A stretch of 6,508 bases of DNA from Ignavibacteria bacterium (GTDB taxonomy: Bacteria > Bacteroidota > Ignavibacteria > Ignavibacteriales > Melioribacteraceae), in the NCBI GenBank assembly GCA_027347805.1, contig DAIEQP010000138.1, positions 1 to 6,508 on the forward strand, written 5' to 3'. How positions within the stretch are numbered: the stretch's first letter is position 1; every line of letters starts with the position of its first letter. A program made the position numbers and the translations under genes. The notes under the pieces were generated by a model that searched no databases, was not told where the DNA came from, and saw only the letters and a list, made by a program, of their open reading frames with translations. This document shows, piece after piece, positions 5,978 through 6,508 of this stretch.

Positions 5978-6508
5978 TTGAAAAAAGAGAAAGAAAATAG
6001 CACCTCCATTACTACCGCCTCATTTAATCGGGAGGATTGGTTTGAAGCAATGATTGAACACTCTCCGATTTTGATTATTAGAAATCTGGGTGATGCAACA
6101 ATTACATATGTAAATGATGCCGTATGCAAACTATTTAATATTTCCAAAGAAAGTATAATTGGACATAAATGGCTTACCGATTTAACTCAAGATGAAAAAA
6201 GAACAATACTCGATAGTTTAAATATTGCCAACAATAATCTTGGCTCATTTAAAACTATTGTACCATATAAACTAAAAGATGGTACAGAAAAAACAATTGA
6301 GTGGAATACTTCCCCCATTTTTGATTCTACGGGTAATTTTACAGGTGAATATCAGGGGCTTGGATTTGATATAACGGAAAAAACATTTATTGAAAAAAAA
6401 TTGCATCAAAAAGAATCTCAATTAGAGATTTTTTTTAAGCAATCTCTCGATGGATTTTTCTTCCTTCAAAACAATAAACTGTTAAATCTATCAGAGCTCG
6501 GAAATAAA
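5978..6508 (+). CDS. PAS-domain protein, likely third sensor kinase (3' end beyond window)
   Basis: The frame is open from the TAG at 5969-5971 to the window edge, giving 177 codons from a TTG at 5978. A polar leader (1-19) is followed by a full PAS domain (about 20-133), from WFEAMIEHSPILIIRN through TYVNDAVCKLFNIS to GLGFDITEK. A second PAS domain begins near 148 (LEIFFKQSLDGFFFLQ) and is cut off. Such multi-PAS N-termini usually belong to histidine kinases, but no catalytic domain is visible, so that role is inferred. The start is uncertain: TTG at 5978 has no ribosome site but is 6 nt after the previous stop and could rely on coupling. ATG at 6050 has GGAGGA at 6031-6036, a little far at 13 nt, and would remove the first PAS helix. 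The frame is the same as that of the response regulator upstream, so a split fusion or stop readthrough is possible. Confidence 0.85.
   Translation, partial: MKKEKENSTSITTASFNREDWFEAMIEHSPILIIRNLGDATITYVNDAVCKLFNISKESIIGHKWLTDLTQDEKRTILDSLNIANNNLGSFKTIVPYKLKDGTEKTIEWNTSPIFDSTGNFTGEYQGLGFDITEKTFIEKKLHQKESQLEIFFKQSLDGFFFLQNNKLLNLSELGNK
6031..6036 (+). promoter_or_regulatory. Possible internal ribosome site in the PAS gene
   Basis: GGAGGA lies 13 nt before the ATG at 6050. It competes with the TTG at 5978 as the guide to the true start. The spacing is longer than ideal, and a start at 6050 would trim the PAS N-terminal helix. Confidence 0.3.

Noticed and set aside
5848..6147. 99-codon minus-strand frame across the regulator/PAS junction
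   Set aside because: It opposes two well-supported coding regions and its translation resembles no family.

Overview
The window is AT-rich bacterial DNA carrying two divergent sensory gene groups. The kinases have the look of Bacteroidota/Ignavibacteria-type soluble sensors: a DKF(I/F)SII(A/S)HD(I/L)(K/R)SP phosphoacceptor block, an L(D/E)WSRLQSGK block and a GTGLGL G2 box. I therefore suggest a member of that broad group, perhaps Ignavibacteria. This is an inference from motif style, not from a marker gene.

Left part (1-2092, minus strand). Read from right to left, this is a chemotaxis-type operon. It starts with a small gene that appears frameshifted, possibly a STAS-like protein, at 2092-1773. 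Next comes cheW (1773-1285), then a methyl-accepting chemotaxis protein (1233 to beyond base 1). The MCP has two membrane segments, almost no extracellular loop, a long array of HAMP-like repeats and a canonical signalling hairpin. It is cut by the window edge within the second arm of the hairpin. No cheA, cheB, cheR or cheY is in the window.

Middle (2093-2427). This is a 335-bp divergent intergenic region holding the start signals for both directions. Good ribosome binding sites are visible, but only weak promoter candidates. I see no RNA gene, mobile element, CRISPR or terminator.

Right part (2428-6508, plus strand). Four tightly packed genes form an apparent operon with junctions of +2, -1 and +6 nt. 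They are a soluble PAS histidine kinase, a soluble two-PAS histidine kinase, a response regulator made of two receiver domains with no output domain (the second receiver partly degenerate), and the N-terminal part of a third PAS-containing protein that runs off the right edge. The last gene is in the same reading frame as the response regulator, separated from it by one TAG codon.

Working together (inference): two cytoplasmic kinases could phosphorylate the REC-REC protein, which has no DNA-binding or enzymatic domain. It would then act by protein contact or as a relay intermediate, perhaps passing phosphate to or from the third PAS protein. The back-to-back arrangement with cheW and the MCP makes a link to taxis behaviour possible, but nothing in the sequence proves it. 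The points most worth checking are the frame break upstream of cheW, where an in-frame slippery heptamer lies in the shift interval, and the single TAG joining the response regulator to the PAS protein.
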